From Bradyrhizobium sp. Ce-3 (lineage in GTDB: Bacteria > Pseudomonadota > Alphaproteobacteria > Rhizobiales > Xanthobacteraceae): a stretch of 64,000 nucleotides of DNA. Positions 43,498 through 52,869 of this stretch are shown here, piece after piece. The notes under the pieces are model-generated. The model did no database searches. It was not told where the DNA came from and saw only the letters and a program-made list of their open reading frames with translations. A program made the translations under genes and the position numbers. The first letter of the stretch is position 1. Each line of letters starts with the position of its first letter. The stretch covers positions 356,064 through 420,063 of the forward strand of contig NZ_BQUV01000009.1 of the NCBI RefSeq assembly GCF_022835695.1, written 5' to 3'.

Positions 43498-44109
43498 TCG
43501 GGCGGACGAGACGCCGATCGCGCGCTGCAGGTCGGTGATTGCGCGCAGGAAGCTGTCCGCCGGTGTGGTCTCCGGATCGATCAGGCGGTGCAGCCGGAAG
43601 CCGTCTTCCAGCGCCAGCACGATTGCGCCGGTCCATTCCGGATTGAGGGCGCCGTTCCGGCCGCCATTCTTCCCCGCGGTCGCGACGATATCCGTGATCA
43701 GCTTGCGCCGCGCGCGGAGCCGTTTTGCCAGTTCGGGCCGCCGCTTTTCGGCGCGTGCGACAAACAGGATCATCTCCATGTGCAGGAGCGGGGAGCGGCC
43801 GAGCGGATCCTGCCGGCTGCGATCCATGGTCCGCAGCGCCTCGATGAAATCAGCAAGGTTCTGGTGCTGGGCCAGCAGGTCGAGACATCGCCTGATCGAT
43901 TGATCGACGTGATCCTCGAGCATCGCGATGATCAGCTCGTCCTTGCTCTTGAAGTTGGAATAGAAGGCGCCGCGGGTGAAGCCCGCCGCGGCCGCGATCA
44001 TCTCGATGCTGGCGCCGCCGATGCCCTGTTCCTCGAACACCTGCGCCGCCGCCTCGAACAGCTTTTCGCAGGTGTCGTCCCGCGTCGGTCTGGTTCGTAC
44101 CCTTGACAT
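43495..44109 (-). CDS. TetR/AcrR family transcriptional regulator (P450-side)
   Basis: The 204-residue protein has an N-terminal helix-turn-helix (ASIEMIAAAAGFTRGAFYSNF) and a helical ligand domain with TetR_C_6-like features. The ATG at 44109 is 18 bp from a 36-bp inverted repeat, which is also upstream of the divergent P450 gene. It most likely represses both genes and is released by a small hydrophobic compound that the P450 oxidises; that is inferred from the layout. Confidence 0.87.
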   Translation of the reverse strand: MSRVRTRPTRDDTCEKLFEAAAQVFEEQGIGGASIEMIAAAAGFTRGAFYSNFKSKDELIIAMLEDHVDQSIRRCLDLLAQHQNLADFIEALRTMDRSRQDPLGRSPLLHMEMILFVARAEKRRPELAKRLRARRKLITDIVATAGKNGGRNGALNPEWTGAIVLALEDGFRLHRLIDPETTPADSFLRAITDLQRAIGVSSAR

Positions 44110-44127
44110 CGGCGCATTTTAGGGCAC

Positions 44128-44163
44128 AATGCAACTCGATACAAGAGTGTATCGAGTTGCATT
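44128..44163. promoter_or_regulatory. 36-bp perfect inverted repeat, candidate TetR operator
   Basis: Two 16-bp arms, AATGCAACTCGATACA and TGTATCGAGTTGCATT, are exact inverse complements around AGAG. It sits between the TetR gene (start 44109) and the P450 gene (start 44262). The long, perfect symmetry strongly suggests an operator for the divergent pair. Confidence 0.75.
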
Positions 44164-44261
44164 CATAATGAGAACAGCCGCACCGTAATCGAGCGGCCTT
44201 GAGGATGACACCAGGGCGCGCCAGAGTGCAGGCACCGGCGCAGCGAACGAACGAGGTCACC

Positions 44262-45494
44262 ATGAACGAGCAAGTTCAGCCGGCCAGCGGCGAGCCGCTT
44301 TTCAACCCACTGGCGCCCGAATTCATTCGCAATCCCTACCCCTATTATGAGCGGCTGCGCCGCCTCGATCCGATGCATCTCAATGCGCATGGCGCCTTCG
44401 TCGCCAGCCGTCATGCCGAGGCCAGCCTCGTGCTGCGCGACAAGCGGTTCGGCAAGGATTATGTCGAGCGCTCGATCCGCCGCTACGGCCCCAAGATCAT
44501 GGACGAGCCGGTCATGCGCAGCATGGGCCACTGGATGCTGCAGCAGGATCCGCCCGATCACACCCGCCTGCGCGGTCTCGTCGTCAAGGCCTTCACCGCG
44601 CGCCGGGTCGAGGACATGCGGCCGCGCATCCAGCATGTCGTCGACGACACGCTCGACCGCATCATTCCGCAAGGCAGGATGGACCTGATCGAGGATTTCG
44701 CCTTCCGCCTGCCGGTCACGATCATCTGCGACATGCTCGGCATCCCGGAGGAGCATCGCGAGGCCTTCTACAACGGCTCGCGCGACGGCGGACGCCTGCT
44801 CGAGCCGGTGCCGATGACGGCCGAGGAGATCAAGCAGGGCAACGCCAGCAATGCGATGGCCGCGATGTATTTCCATCAGCTGTTCGAGCTGCGCCGCAAG
44901 CAGCCGGGCGACGACCTCACCACCCAGCTGGTGCAGGCCGAGGAGGATGGCCAGAAGCTGACCAACGAGGAGCTGACTGCCAACATCATCCTGCTGTTCG
45001 GCGCCGGCCATGAGACGACCGTGAATCTGATCGGCAACGGCCTGCTCGCGCTGTTCCGCAATCCGGACCAGCTCGCGTTGCTGAAGGCCAATCCCGGCCT
45101 GATCACCAACGCGATCGAGGAGTTCCTGCGCTACGATTCCTCGGTGCAGCTGACCGGCCGCGTCGCGCTGGAAGACATCGAGGATCTCGGCGGCAAGCGC
45201 ATCCCGAAGGGCGAGAGCGTGCTCTGCCTGCTGGGCTCGGCCAATCATGACGAGGCCGTCTACCCCGATCACCCCGAGCGGCTCGACATCCGGCGGCCGA
45301 ACGTGAAGCCGCTGTCGTTCGGCGGCGGCATCCATTTCTGCCTCGGCGCCCAGCTGGCGCGGATCGAAGCCGAAATCGCGATCTCGACGCTGCTGCGCCG
45401 GATCCCCGATCTGCGGCTCGATGACGCGGAAAATCCGGAGTGGCGGCCGACCTTCGTGCTGCGCGGCCTGAAGCGGCTCCCTGCGAGCTGGTAA
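44262..45494 (+). CDS. Cytochrome P450
   Basis: The 410-residue soluble bacterial P450 has the I-helix motif FGAGHETT (oxygen activation), the ExxR motif EEFLRYDS, and the heme loop FGGGIHFCLGAQLARIE with the Cys ligand. It inserts oxygen into a hydrophobic substrate with electrons from a ferredoxin, which is not encoded nearby. The ATG at 44262 follows GAGG. It is controlled by the divergent TetR regulator through the palindrome at 44128-44163. The substrate is unknown. Confidence 0.93.
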   Translation: MNEQVQPASGEPLFNPLAPEFIRNPYPYYERLRRLDPMHLNAHGAFVASRHAEASLVLRDKRFGKDYVERSIRRYGPKIMDEPVMRSMGHWMLQQDPPDHTRLRGLVVKAFTARRVEDMRPRIQHVVDDTLDRIIPQGRMDLIEDFAFRLPVTIICDMLGIPEEHREAFYNGSRDGGRLLEPVPMTAEEIKQGNASNAMAAMYFHQLFELRRKQPGDDLTTQLVQAEEDGQKLTNEELTANIILLFGAGHETTVNLIGNGLLALFRNPDQLALLKANPGLITNAIEEFLRYDSSVQLTGRVALEDIEDLGGKRIPKGESVLCLLGSANHDEAVYPDHPERLDIRRPNVKPLSFGGGIHFCLGAQLARIEAEIAISTLLRRIPDLRLDDAENPEWRPTFVLRGLKRLPASW

Positions 45495-45568
45495 CGTTCC
45501 CGCGGGGCGCGGCGATCCCGCGGCGAGGCCGGCGCACGCAGGCTTGAACGGGAAATCTACCATCTGCC

Positions 45569-45601
45569 CGAAGTCGCAGCGGTAATGCCGCTGTGACTTC
45601 G
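45569..45601. terminator. Hairpin after the P450 gene
   Basis: CGAAGTCGCAGCGG (45569-45582) and CCGCTGTGACTTCG (45588-45601) pair over 14 positions with one G-T pair and a 5-nt loop. It lies 75 bp after the P450 stop codon. The following sequence is only mildly T-rich, so termination is likely but not certain. Confidence 0.5.
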
Positions 45602-45686
45602 CCATACTTGTCTCTATATTTGGGCTGCTCCGGTCGATGGTTCAGCATAAGGAGGCTGCCGCGGAGCGGGCTCAAAGGGAGACACC

Positions 45687-48600
45687 GTGCAGACGACGCT
45701 GCTCGGCCTGGCAATCGCGTTCATTCTTGCACTGGTCGCTGCGCTGGTCGGTCCGTTTTTCGTTGACTGGAACCAGTTCAGGCCGCAGTTCGAGGAGGAG
45801 GCGTCCAAGATCATCGGTGCGCCGGTTCGCGTCGCCGGCAATCTCGACGCGCGTCTGCTGCCTGCGCCCTCGCTGCGGTTGAAGACCGTCACCGTCGGCG
45901 GCGCCAACGACCTCGGCAAGGTCCGGGCCGCCAATCTCGATGTCGAGTTCAGCCTGAGCTCGCTGATGCGCGGCGAGGTGCGCGCCAACGAGCTCACCAT
46001 CAACGGCATGTCGCTCGATCTCGGGCTCGATCCGAAGGGACGGATCGACTGGTCGCCGTCGAGCGGGACCTTCAACCTGGCTTCGCTGGCGATCGACCGG
46101 CTCAATCTGACCGGCCGCGTGGCGCTGCATGATTCCGCCAGCCGCAGCACACTCGAGCTGAACGACATTGCCTTCAGCGGCGATGTCCGCTCGCTCGCCG
46201 GCGCGGTCCGCGGTGACGGCAATTTCATGTTCGACGGCAACCGCTATCCGTTCCGGCTCTCCTCGGGGCAAAGCGCCGATGGCGGCGGCACCCGCCTGCA
46301 CTTCAACATCGATCCCGGGCAGCGGCCGGTGTCGGCCGATCTCGACGGCATCCTGACTTTCGAGGCCCGCGCGCCGCGCTTCGAGGGGAGCGTAATCCTG
46401 GCGGGCACGCCGGGCCAGCGCGGGGGCAGCGACACGCCGCCCTGGCGGATCGCTGCCAAGGTGAAATCGGATTATTCGGCTGCGCGTCTCGACCAGATCG
46501 AAGTCAGCTATGGCGCCGAGGACCGTGCGCTGAAGCTCGCGGGTAGCGGCGATCTCCGGTTCGGCGCGACGCCGCTGCTGCGCGCCTCGCTCACGGCGCG
46601 GCAACTCGACGGCGACAAGTTCGCCGCCAAGGATGGCGGCAAGGACGGCGCCAAGGATGGCGGCAAGGATGGTGGCAGCGGCAATGTCGAGCCGGTCCGC
46701 GTGCTACCGGCGATGCGCGCGGTGTTGTCGGGGCTTCCGCAAAGCCCGATACCGGCGCAGGTCGAGCTGACGTCCGAGCAGATCATGCTCGGCGGCCGTC
46801 CATTGCAGGATATCTCGGCCGAGCTGCAATCGGATGCGAAATCATGGACCGTGCGCCGGCTGGAGTTTCGCGCGCCGGGATCGACGCGGGTCTCGATGAG
46901 CGGCGCCAGCGCGCAGGGTGGGACTTCGAACAGCTTCAAGACCGCGCTCAACATCGAATCATCAGATCCGGACGCGCTGATGACCTGGCTGCAGGGCCGC
47001 GGCGACATCGCCTATCGCAGCCAGAAGCCGCTGCGGTTGCGCGGCGACGTCACGGTGTCGCCATCAGGCTTTTCGATCGACGCGATGAAGGCGGAGATCG
47101 AGGGCGGCGCGCTCGAGGGCCGCGTCGCGGTTACGCATCGCGAGGCGGCGAACGGCTCGAAGGTCGAGGCGCAGTTGAAGGCGGAGCGGCTCGATCTCGA
47201 CGCCACCGCGGCCTTCATCCGCTCGCTGGCCGGCCCGCAGGCCGAATGGCCGGACGAGGCGCAGCTGACGCTCGACGTCGGGCGCGCGATCTCCTCGGGG
47301 CAGGAATTGCGGCCGTTGCTGGCGAAGATCAACTACAGCCCAAAGAGCATCGTGCTCGAACGCGTCAAGATCGGCCAACCCGACAATGTCACGCTGGACG
47401 GTGGCGGCAATTTCGACCGTGACAGTTCGACCGGCAAGCTCGCGGTCGACGCGACCGCCGCATCGCTCGGCCGGCTGACGGCCGTGGTTCAGCCGTTCGC
47501 ACCGGTGCTTGCCGTGCGGCTTGGCGCGCTTCGCGCCGATGCCGGTCCGGTCCGTGCCAAGCTCGCGCTCGAGCTGGGCAAGGGCAAGGCTGCCGATCGC
47601 GTCAGCGCGCGCGCGACGCTGGATCTCGATACGCCGCAGCTCAAGGGCAATAGCGTGATCTCGGCGTCGCCGCAGGTCGCTGCGATCCGCTCGCTCGATG
47701 TCGACGCACTGCGTGGCAACGAGGTTACCGCGGAGGCAAAGGTGTCGGCCGGCGACGGCAATGCGCTGCTGGCGCTGCTTGGGCTTGACCGTGCGGTCGC
47801 GGCCGGTGCCGGCCCGACGCAGTTCGAGGGCACCGTGACCGGGGCGTGGCAGGCGCCGTTGCGGCTCAAGGCGCGGCTCTGGGGCGCAGGGCTCGACGCC
47901 GATGCCGAAGGGACCGTGGAGCCCTGGACCAAACCTTCGACCAAGGATGGGGCCAGCACCGCCAAGTCGAGCGTCAGCCTCCGCGTTCGCAGCGCCGACA
48001 TCAGTCCGCTGCTCAACCTGAAATCCTCCGACCCGGCAGCAAACATCCGCCTGTCGTCGCGTTTGACGCTGGCGGGCGACCGGCTGACCTTCGACGATCT
48101 CGACAGCATCGTCGCCGGCTCGCGGCTGCGCGGCCGGCTGGCGCTGACGCTCGCCGATCAGAAGAGCGTCGACGGCGAAATCGGCCTCGATCAGATCACG
48201 CTGGCGCCGATTTTTGCGGCAGCGATCGGCGCGGCCGGTCGCGACGCGACGGAGCCAGTCGGCCAGGGGCTGACCAGCGCCTGGCGCGGCAAGGTCTCGT
48301 TCGAGGCGCTGCACGGCTTGCTGCCGGGCGGCGCCGAGCTGCAGCCGGTCAGCGGCACCATCAGGTCGGACGGCCAGTCGCTGACCTTCGACGGCATCAA
48401 GGGCAAGATCGGCGGCGGCGAGGCGATCGCCTCCATCGATGCGCGACAGGGCGTCAATGGCTTAGCCTTGAATGCAAATGTGCAGCTGTCCAAGGTCGAC
48501 AGTTCGGCCTTGCGCTATCGCAGTCTCGCAATGCCCAAGGGACAGGCTTCGATGCAGATGACGCTGTTGACGCAAGGCCGCAGTGCCTCGGCGCTGACCG

Positions 48601-49445
48601 GCGCGATGTCCGGCAGCGGCGTCGTGACGCTGGAGGGGGTGAGCCTTCCGGGTCTCGATCCGCGCGCGTTCGATGTCGCGATCCGCGCCAGCGATTCCGG
48701 GCAGGCGACCGACGATGTCAGGCTGAGACAGATCGTCGAACCGGCGCTCGCCGCAGGTACGCTGTCGATCGCCTCGGCACAGATTCCGTTCAACATCCGC
48801 GATGGCCGGATCCGGGTCGGCGCGACCACGCTGGCGGCCAACGGCGCCAACGCCATCGTGTCCGGCGGCTACGACATTCCGGCCGACCAGGCCGACATCC
48901 GCGCTGCGCTGGCGTCGACACAGGTGGGCAACGCCAACAGCCGCCCGGAAATCCAGCTGCTCGCGGTGGGCACGCCCGACGGGTTGACGCGCAGCATCGA
49001 CATTGCGGCGTTGTCGTCGTGGCTTGCGGTGCGCGCGATCGACCGGGAGACCAGGCGGCTCGATGCGATCGAGCGCGGCGAGCCGGTGCCACCTCCGACC
49101 CCGGCAGCGCTCCCGCCTCCGGTCGGGCCGGCGCCTGATGCGTCCAGCCCAAATTCGGCCGCAGCGCCTTCTGCCAATCTGCCGGTGCCCGGGCCTGATC
49201 CGCGCCGTGTGCCGCCGAAGCCCAAGATCGTCGCGCCGCGGCCGCCGATTGTCCCGCCGGTTGCGACTGCGCCGCCAGTTGCGCCGCCTGCGCCGGTTGC
49301 GAGCCAACCCCAGGTCGCGCCACTACCACCGCCGATCGAGGTCAAGCCGGTGCCTGGCGCGGCCAGGTCGAGGCCGCTGCGACCGCCGTTGTCGCTGACG
49401 CCGCAGGTCGCCAATCCGCCGCCGCGGCCGGCGATGCAGAACTAG
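45687..49445 (+). CDS. AsmA-family large envelope protein
   Basis: The 1252-residue protein has one N-terminal membrane anchor (LLGLAIAFILALVAALVGPFF), the AsmA N-terminal pattern (DWNQFRPQFEEEASKIIGAPVRV), and a long beta-rich body typical of AsmA/TamB-like proteins that bridge the envelope and affect outer membrane lipids. A charged short repeat (KDGGKDG, near 46628-46678) interrupts the body. The C-terminus is a long Pro/Ala-rich tail from about 49080. The GTG start at 45687 follows AAAGGGAG. It stands alone; the lipid cargo or role is unproven. Confidence 0.85.
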   Translation: MQTTLLGLAIAFILALVAALVGPFFVDWNQFRPQFEEEASKIIGAPVRVAGNLDARLLPAPSLRLKTVTVGGANDLGKVRAANLDVEFSLSSLMRGEVRANELTINGMSLDLGLDPKGRIDWSPSSGTFNLASLAIDRLNLTGRVALHDSASRSTLELNDIAFSGDVRSLAGAVRGDGNFMFDGNRYPFRLSSGQSADGGGTRLHFNIDPGQRPVSADLDGILTFEARAPRFEGSVILAGTPGQRGGSDTPPWRIAAKVKSDYSAARLDQIEVSYGAEDRALKLAGSGDLRFGATPLLRASLTARQLDGDKFAAKDGGKDGAKDGGKDGGSGNVEPVRVLPAMRAVLSGLPQSPIPAQVELTSEQIMLGGRPLQDISAELQSDAKSWTVRRLEFRAPGSTRVSMSGASAQGGTSNSFKTALNIESSDPDALMTWLQGRGDIAYRSQKPLRLRGDVTVSPSGFSIDAMKAEIEGGALEGRVAVTHREAANGSKVEAQLKAERLDLDATAAFIRSLAGPQAEWPDEAQLTLDVGRAISSGQELRPLLAKINYSPKSIVLERVKIGQPDNVTLDGGGNFDRDSSTGKLAVDATAASLGRLTAVVQPFAPVLAVRLGALRADAGPVRAKLALELGKGKAADRVSARATLDLDTPQLKGNSVISASPQVAAIRSLDVDALRGNEVTAEAKVSAGDGNALLALLGLDRAVAAGAGPTQFEGTVTGAWQAPLRLKARLWGAGLDADAEGTVEPWTKPSTKDGASTAKSSVSLRVRSADISPLLNLKSSDPAANIRLSSRLTLAGDRLTFDDLDSIVAGSRLRGRLALTLADQKSVDGEIGLDQITLAPIFAAAIGAAGRDATEPVGQGLTSAWRGKVSFEALHGLLPGGAELQPVSGTIRSDGQSLTFDGIKGKIGGGEAIASIDARQGVNGLALNANVQLSKVDSSALRYRSLAMPKGQASMQMTLLTQGRSASALTGAMSGSGVVTLEGVSLPGLDPRAFDVAIRASDSGQATDDVRLRQIVEPALAAGTLSIASAQIPFNIRDGRIRVGATTLAANGANAIVSGGYDIPADQADIRAALASTQVGNANSRPEIQLLAVGTPDGLTRSIDIAALSSWLAVRAIDRETRRLDAIERGEPVPPPTPAALPPPVGPAPDASSPNSAAAPSANLPVPGPDPRRVPPKPKIVAPRPPIVPPVATAPPVAPPAPVASQPQVAPLPPPIEVKPVPGAARSRPLRPPLSLTPQVANPPPRPAMQN

Positions 49446-49453
49446 ACATCAGC

Positions 49454-49810
49454 TCACGATTGGTGGTGCTGGAGAATATTGATCAGCCGGCCGAAGGGAT
49501 CGCGGACGAAGAAGCGCCGCACGCCCCATGGCTCGTCCGCCGGACCGTATTCGATCGCGATGCCGGCGGCCCGCATCCGGCGCAGGGCTTCATCGAGGTC
49601 GTCGACCTCGATCGAGAGATCAGGCACAGGCGTGCCGGAGCCGCCTTCGGACGCGAAGCTGATTTGAACCTGCATCGTTTCGGATGAGCCGTAAGTCGAA
49701 ACCCAACCGAAATCCATCAGCAGCTCGAGGCCGAGGATGTCGCGATAGAACGACGCCGCTGCCGCAATGTCCGATGCGGCAACGTTCGCGACGATGCGGT
49801 TGACCTTCAT
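49454..49810 (-). CDS. VOC-family (glyoxalase/bleomycin-resistance-like) protein
   Basis: The 118-residue protein has the beta-alpha-beta-beta-beta pattern of a vicinal-oxygen-chelate domain (VANVAASDIAAAASFYRDILGLELL, then WGVRRFFVRDPFGRLINILQ). Start at ATG 49810. The metal ligands of glyoxalases are not clearly conserved (a Glu near SIEVDDLDEAL may be one), so it may bind a small molecule without catalysis. It lies 52 bp downstream of the RHH gene on the same strand and may be part of that transcript. Confidence 0.78.
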   Translation of the reverse strand: MKVNRIVANVAASDIAAAASFYRDILGLELLMDFGWVSTYGSSETMQVQISFASEGGSGTPVPDLSIEVDDLDEALRRMRAAGIAIEYGPADEPWGVRRFFVRDPFGRLINILQHHQS

Positions 49811-49862
49811 GCTGAAGTCCACGCAGCGAACGACCGTCCGGATCGACGGTCGGAGAGGGCCG

Positions 49863-50138
49863 TCAGGCCTGCTGGCGCGTGTCGACCTGTTGCGGCCTGA
49901 CATCCGTCGGCACGGCCGGCGTGGCGCGCGAGCGGAAGTAGTCGAGCACGAAAAGCCGGATCGCAGAGGACAGATTGCCCTGCTGACGGTTGCTGTCGAT
50001 CTCGCCGACCAATTCCGACAGCGTCATGTTCCGCAGACCGGAAATTTCCTTCATGCCGTTCCAGAAGGCTTCTTCGAGGCTGACGCTGGTCTTGTGTCCA
50101 GCGACGACGATCGAACGCTTAACGACGGGAGACTTCAT
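49863..50138 (-). CDS. Ribbon-helix-helix domain protein
   Basis: The 91-residue protein has an RHH_4-type domain (RSIVVAGHKTSVSLEEAFWN and MTLSELVGEIDSNR), a small dimeric DNA-binding fold. The ATG at 50138 overlaps the stop of the DUF4169 gene (ATGA), so they are coupled. The set fumC-DUF4169-RHH recurs in rhizobia from memory. The DNA target is unknown; it might control its own operon. Confidence 0.82.
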   Translation of the reverse strand: MKSPVVKRSIVVAGHKTSVSLEEAFWNGMKEISGLRNMTLSELVGEIDSNRQQGNLSSAIRLFVLDYFRSRATPAVPTDVRPQQVDTRQQA

Positions 50139-50338
50139 GATGCGTCTCCACTTTCGATACGCTGCTGGTTCAGGAGGTGCTGATCGAGCACGCGCGTGTT
50201 GCGCTCGCCGAGAAATTCATCACGCGCTCGCTCGGCCTTGGTGCGACCGAATAGCGCACGATTGGCTTCGGCCTGCTTGGCCGCTTGTTCGCGCTCACCG
50301 CGCTTCTTGAATCGTTTCAGGTTGACCACGTCGCCCAT
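50135..50338 (-). CDS. DUF4169 family protein
   Basis: The 67-residue protein is highly charged and helical (VNLKRFKKRGEREQAAKQAE, then NRALFGRTKAERARDE). This is the typical DUF4169 composition, with an almost invariant GDVVNLKRFKK start. The ATG at 50338 matches the family; the longer frame to 50407 does not. Function is unknown. It is coupled to the RHH gene by a 4-bp overlap and follows fumC after 276 bp. Confidence 0.82.
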   Translation of the reverse strand: MGDVVNLKRFKKRGEREQAAKQAEANRALFGRTKAERARDEFLGERNTRVLDQHLLNQQRIESGDAS

Positions 50339-50442
50339 GCTCGTCGTCCTTATCGTCCCCAGAGCGGAATTGGTGATGCATCGTGACGAAAGCAAGAGCG
50401 ACTGCACTACGCGCCCGGCTCGATATCCATCCCGAATCCCCG

Positions 50443-50466
50443 TTTGATGCTTCTGATAGCATCAAA
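50443..50466. other. Stem-loop in the fumC-DUF4169 gap
   Basis: TTTGATGCT and AGCATCAAA (9-bp perfect stem) flank a 6-nt loop. There is no T-run after it on the minus strand, so it may be a leader hairpin of the DUF4169-RHH transcript or a weak terminator of fumC. The rest of this 276-bp gap shows nothing clear. Confidence 0.4.
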
Positions 50467-50614
50467 GAATCCGTTTCGCTCTGCGAAAACTAGACGTCTG
50501 TACCATGCGCCAGCGCAGAGCTGATAGGCAACGCGCCTTAGTCTTTAGGCGTTATGATCCATAATCATATCACGCGCGCTGACCGTAATTATCCGGACAT
50601 TGCGCGCCGTTCAT

Positions 50615-52030
50615 TCACCCCGGGTGTGTCATTTTGTCCGGCTGCACGAGGCGATCAAATTCGTCGGCAGACACAAATCCAAGGCGCAAAGCCTCTTCCT
50701 TCAACGTCGTTCCGTGTGCGTGTGCCGACTTGGCGACCTTGGCCGCGTTGTCGTAGCCGATCTTCGGCGCGAGCGCGGTGACCAGCATCAGCGAGCGCTG
50801 CATCAGTTCGTTGATGCGCTTTTCGTCGGCGCGTATGCCGACAACGCAATGCTCGGTAAATGAGCGGACAACGTCAGACAGCAACTGAATGGAATTTATC
50901 ATACAATATGCCAACACGGGCTTGTACACGTTGAGCTCGAAATGGCCCTGGCTGCCGGCGACGGTGATCGTGGTCTGATTGCCGAACACCTGGCAGCAGA
51001 CCATGGTCATGGCTTCGCACTGGGTCGGGTTGACCTTGCCCGGCATGATCGACGAGCCCGGCTCGTTCTCCGGCAGGATCAATTCGCCGAGGCCCGAGCG
51101 CGGGCCCGAGCCGAGGAAGCGGATGTCGTTGGCGATCTTGAACAGGCCGGTCGCCACCGAATTGATCGCGCCGTGCACCAGCACATAGGCGTCGTTGGAA
51201 GCCAGCGCCTCGAACTTGTTCGCAGCGCTCGTGAACGGCAGCTTGGTGATCTCGGCGACATGCCTGGCGAAGGCGTTGGCGAATTCCGGCTTCGAGTTCA
51301 GGCCGGTGCCGACGGCGGTGCCGCCCTGCGCCAGCGGGAATAGCTCCTTCACCGCGGTGCGCAGCCGCGCGATGCCGCTCTCGATCTGCGCGGCGTAGCC
51401 GGAGAATTCCTGGCCGAGCGTCAGCGGTGTCGCGTCCTGGGTATGTGTACGTCCGATCTTCACGATCCTGGCAAACGCATCCTGCTTCTGATGCAACGCC
51501 CGATGCAGCTCGGTGAGGGCAGGGACCAGGTCGGCGATGATGCGCTCGGCCGCTGCGATATGCATCGCGGTCGGGAACGAGTCGTTCGACGACTGGCTCA
51601 TGTTGACGTGATCGTTCGGATGGATCGGCTGCTTGGCGCCGAGTTCGCCGCCGAGCGTCTGGTTGGCGCGGTTGGCGATCACCTCGTTCACGTTCATGTT
51701 GGTCTGCGTGCCCGAGCCGGTCTGCCAGACCACCAGCGGAAAATGATCGTCGAGCTTGCCCTCGATCACTTCCCTGGCGGCGCTGATGATGGCGTCGGCG
51801 CGGCGCGCATCGAGCTGGCCGAGTTCGCGATTGGTCTCGGCCGCCGCGAGCTTGACGATGGCGAGTGCATGAATGATCGCGAGCGGCATCCGGTCGTGGC
51901 CGATCTTGAAATTCTGCCGCGAGCGCTCCGTCTGCGCGCCCCAGTAGCGATCGGCGGCGACGTCGATCGGACCGAAGCTGTCGGTCTCGCTGCGGGTGGC
52001 GGCGTTGGATGGTGTGGTCGATTGAGCCAT
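50615..52030 (-). CDS. fumC: Class II fumarate hydratase
   Basis: The 471-residue enzyme is a normal-length class II fumarase. It has the superfamily signature [15 protein letters not shown] with the catalytic Ser, the [16 protein letters not shown] motif and [17 protein letters not shown] with the catalytic His. It converts fumarate and malate in the TCA cycle without iron. The ATG at 52030 gives the usual N-terminus; the frame to 52093 adds non-conserved residues. It lies downstream of sspB on the same strand. Confidence 0.95.
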   Translation of the reverse strand: MAQSTTPSNAATRSETDSFGPIDVAADRYWGAQTERSRQNFKIGHDRMPLAIIHALAIVKLAAAETNRELGQLDARRADAIISAAREVIEGKLDDHFPLVVWQTGSGTQTNMNVNEVIANRANQTLGGELGAKQPIHPNDHVNMSQSSNDSFPTAMHIAAAERIIADLVPALTELHRALHQKQDAFARIVKIGRTHTQDATPLTLGQEFSGYAAQIESGIARLRTAVKELFPLAQGGTAVGTGLNSKPEFANAFARHVAEITKLPFTSAANKFEALASNDAYVLVHGAINSVATGLFKIANDIRFLGSGPRSGLGELILPENEPGSSIMPGKVNPTQCEAMTMVCCQVFGNQTTITVAGSQGHFELNVYKPVLAYCMINSIQLLSDVVRSFTEHCVVGIRADEKRINELMQRSLMLVTALAPKIGYDNAAKVAKSAHAHGTTLKEEALRLGFVSADEFDRLVQPDKMTHPG

Positions 52031-52206
52031 GGATGCTCTCCGTTGCGTCATCAGAACGTGGTCCGGCGCTGTGCCGGCTTTCCGCTGCGGCAAGGCGAAA
52101 GCCGCCGCGCCAAGGCACGTTCATGCAGAAGATAGTCCGGGATGACGATCTGTCATCCCGGCCCTCGCAAGCATCCTACAAGGTCGAGGCGTGATCTGGG
52201 TTTAGA

Positions 52207-52728
52207 TTATTTCTTGCGGAAGCGGTCCAGCCGCACGACCTCGGCGCCTTCGCTGGGCTTCGCGGGCTCCTCGTCGGTCTCGGCCGTCTCCGGCTCTACC
52301 GTCGCGCGAGCGGCCGGTGCGGGAAGCGGAGAGGCAGGCGCCGCGGCGGGAGCGGCTTCCTCGGACAGCGCATCCGAGACATCGAACCGCAGATCGAACG
52401 GTGCAGATGGATCGAGGAAGCGCGTCACCGCGGCAAACGGCACCGTCAGCCGCTCGGGGATCCCGCCGAACGACAGGCCGACCTCGAAGCGGTCTTCCGT
52501 CACCACCAGGTCCCAGAACTGGTGCTGCAGGATGATGGTCATCTCCTCCGGATATTGCGCAAGCAGCCGTGACGACAGCTTCACGCCATCGCCGTGCGAC
52601 AGGAAGGTGATGTAGAAATGGTGCTCGCCCGGCAGGCCATGTTCGGCGGCGTCGGACAACACCCGGCGCAGCACCCCGCGCAGCGCATCGCGCGCCAGCA
52701 CGTCATATCGGATGTGATCGGTCGCCAT
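52207..52728 (-). CDS. sspB: SspB-family ClpXP adaptor
   Basis: The 173-residue protein has the alphaproteobacterial SspB fold (IRYDVLARDALRGVLRRVLSD, HFYITFLSH, FWDLVVTEDRFEVGLSFGGI) and a flexible acidic/Ala-Pro tail that ends in VVRLDRFRKK, which in this family binds ClpX. SspB delivers SsrA-tagged proteins to ClpXP. The ATG at 52728 begins the domain. The tmRNA gene that makes the tag is just upstream on the same strand, which is a direct functional link. Confidence 0.9.
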   Translation of the reverse strand: MATDHIRYDVLARDALRGVLRRVLSDAAEHGLPGEHHFYITFLSHGDGVKLSSRLLAQYPEEMTIILQHQFWDLVVTEDRFEVGLSFGGIPERLTVPFAAVTRFLDPSAPFDLRFDVSDALSEEAAPAAAPASPLPAPAARATVEPETAETDEEPAKPSEGAEVVRLDRFRKK

Positions 52729-52869
52729 AGTGATCCTGTCGCTTCGAAAATGACCAGCGGGGCGCCGCCGGATGATCCGACTCGCCGTTTCGGCCATGCT
52801 ACCCCGCCGGGAGCCGGAAATCAGCAGGCCTGGCAGCTGATAATGCGGGCGGACGCCCGATCGGAAATA

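Noticed and set aside
41855-43636. Minus-strand open frame of 593 codons
   Set aside because: It is antisense to the MFS gene, with shadow-frame composition and no motif.
49863-50338. Toxin-antitoxin pair (RHH plus small protein)
   Set aside because: The partner is DUF4169, a conserved non-toxin-like protein beside fumC; kept only as a finding to test.
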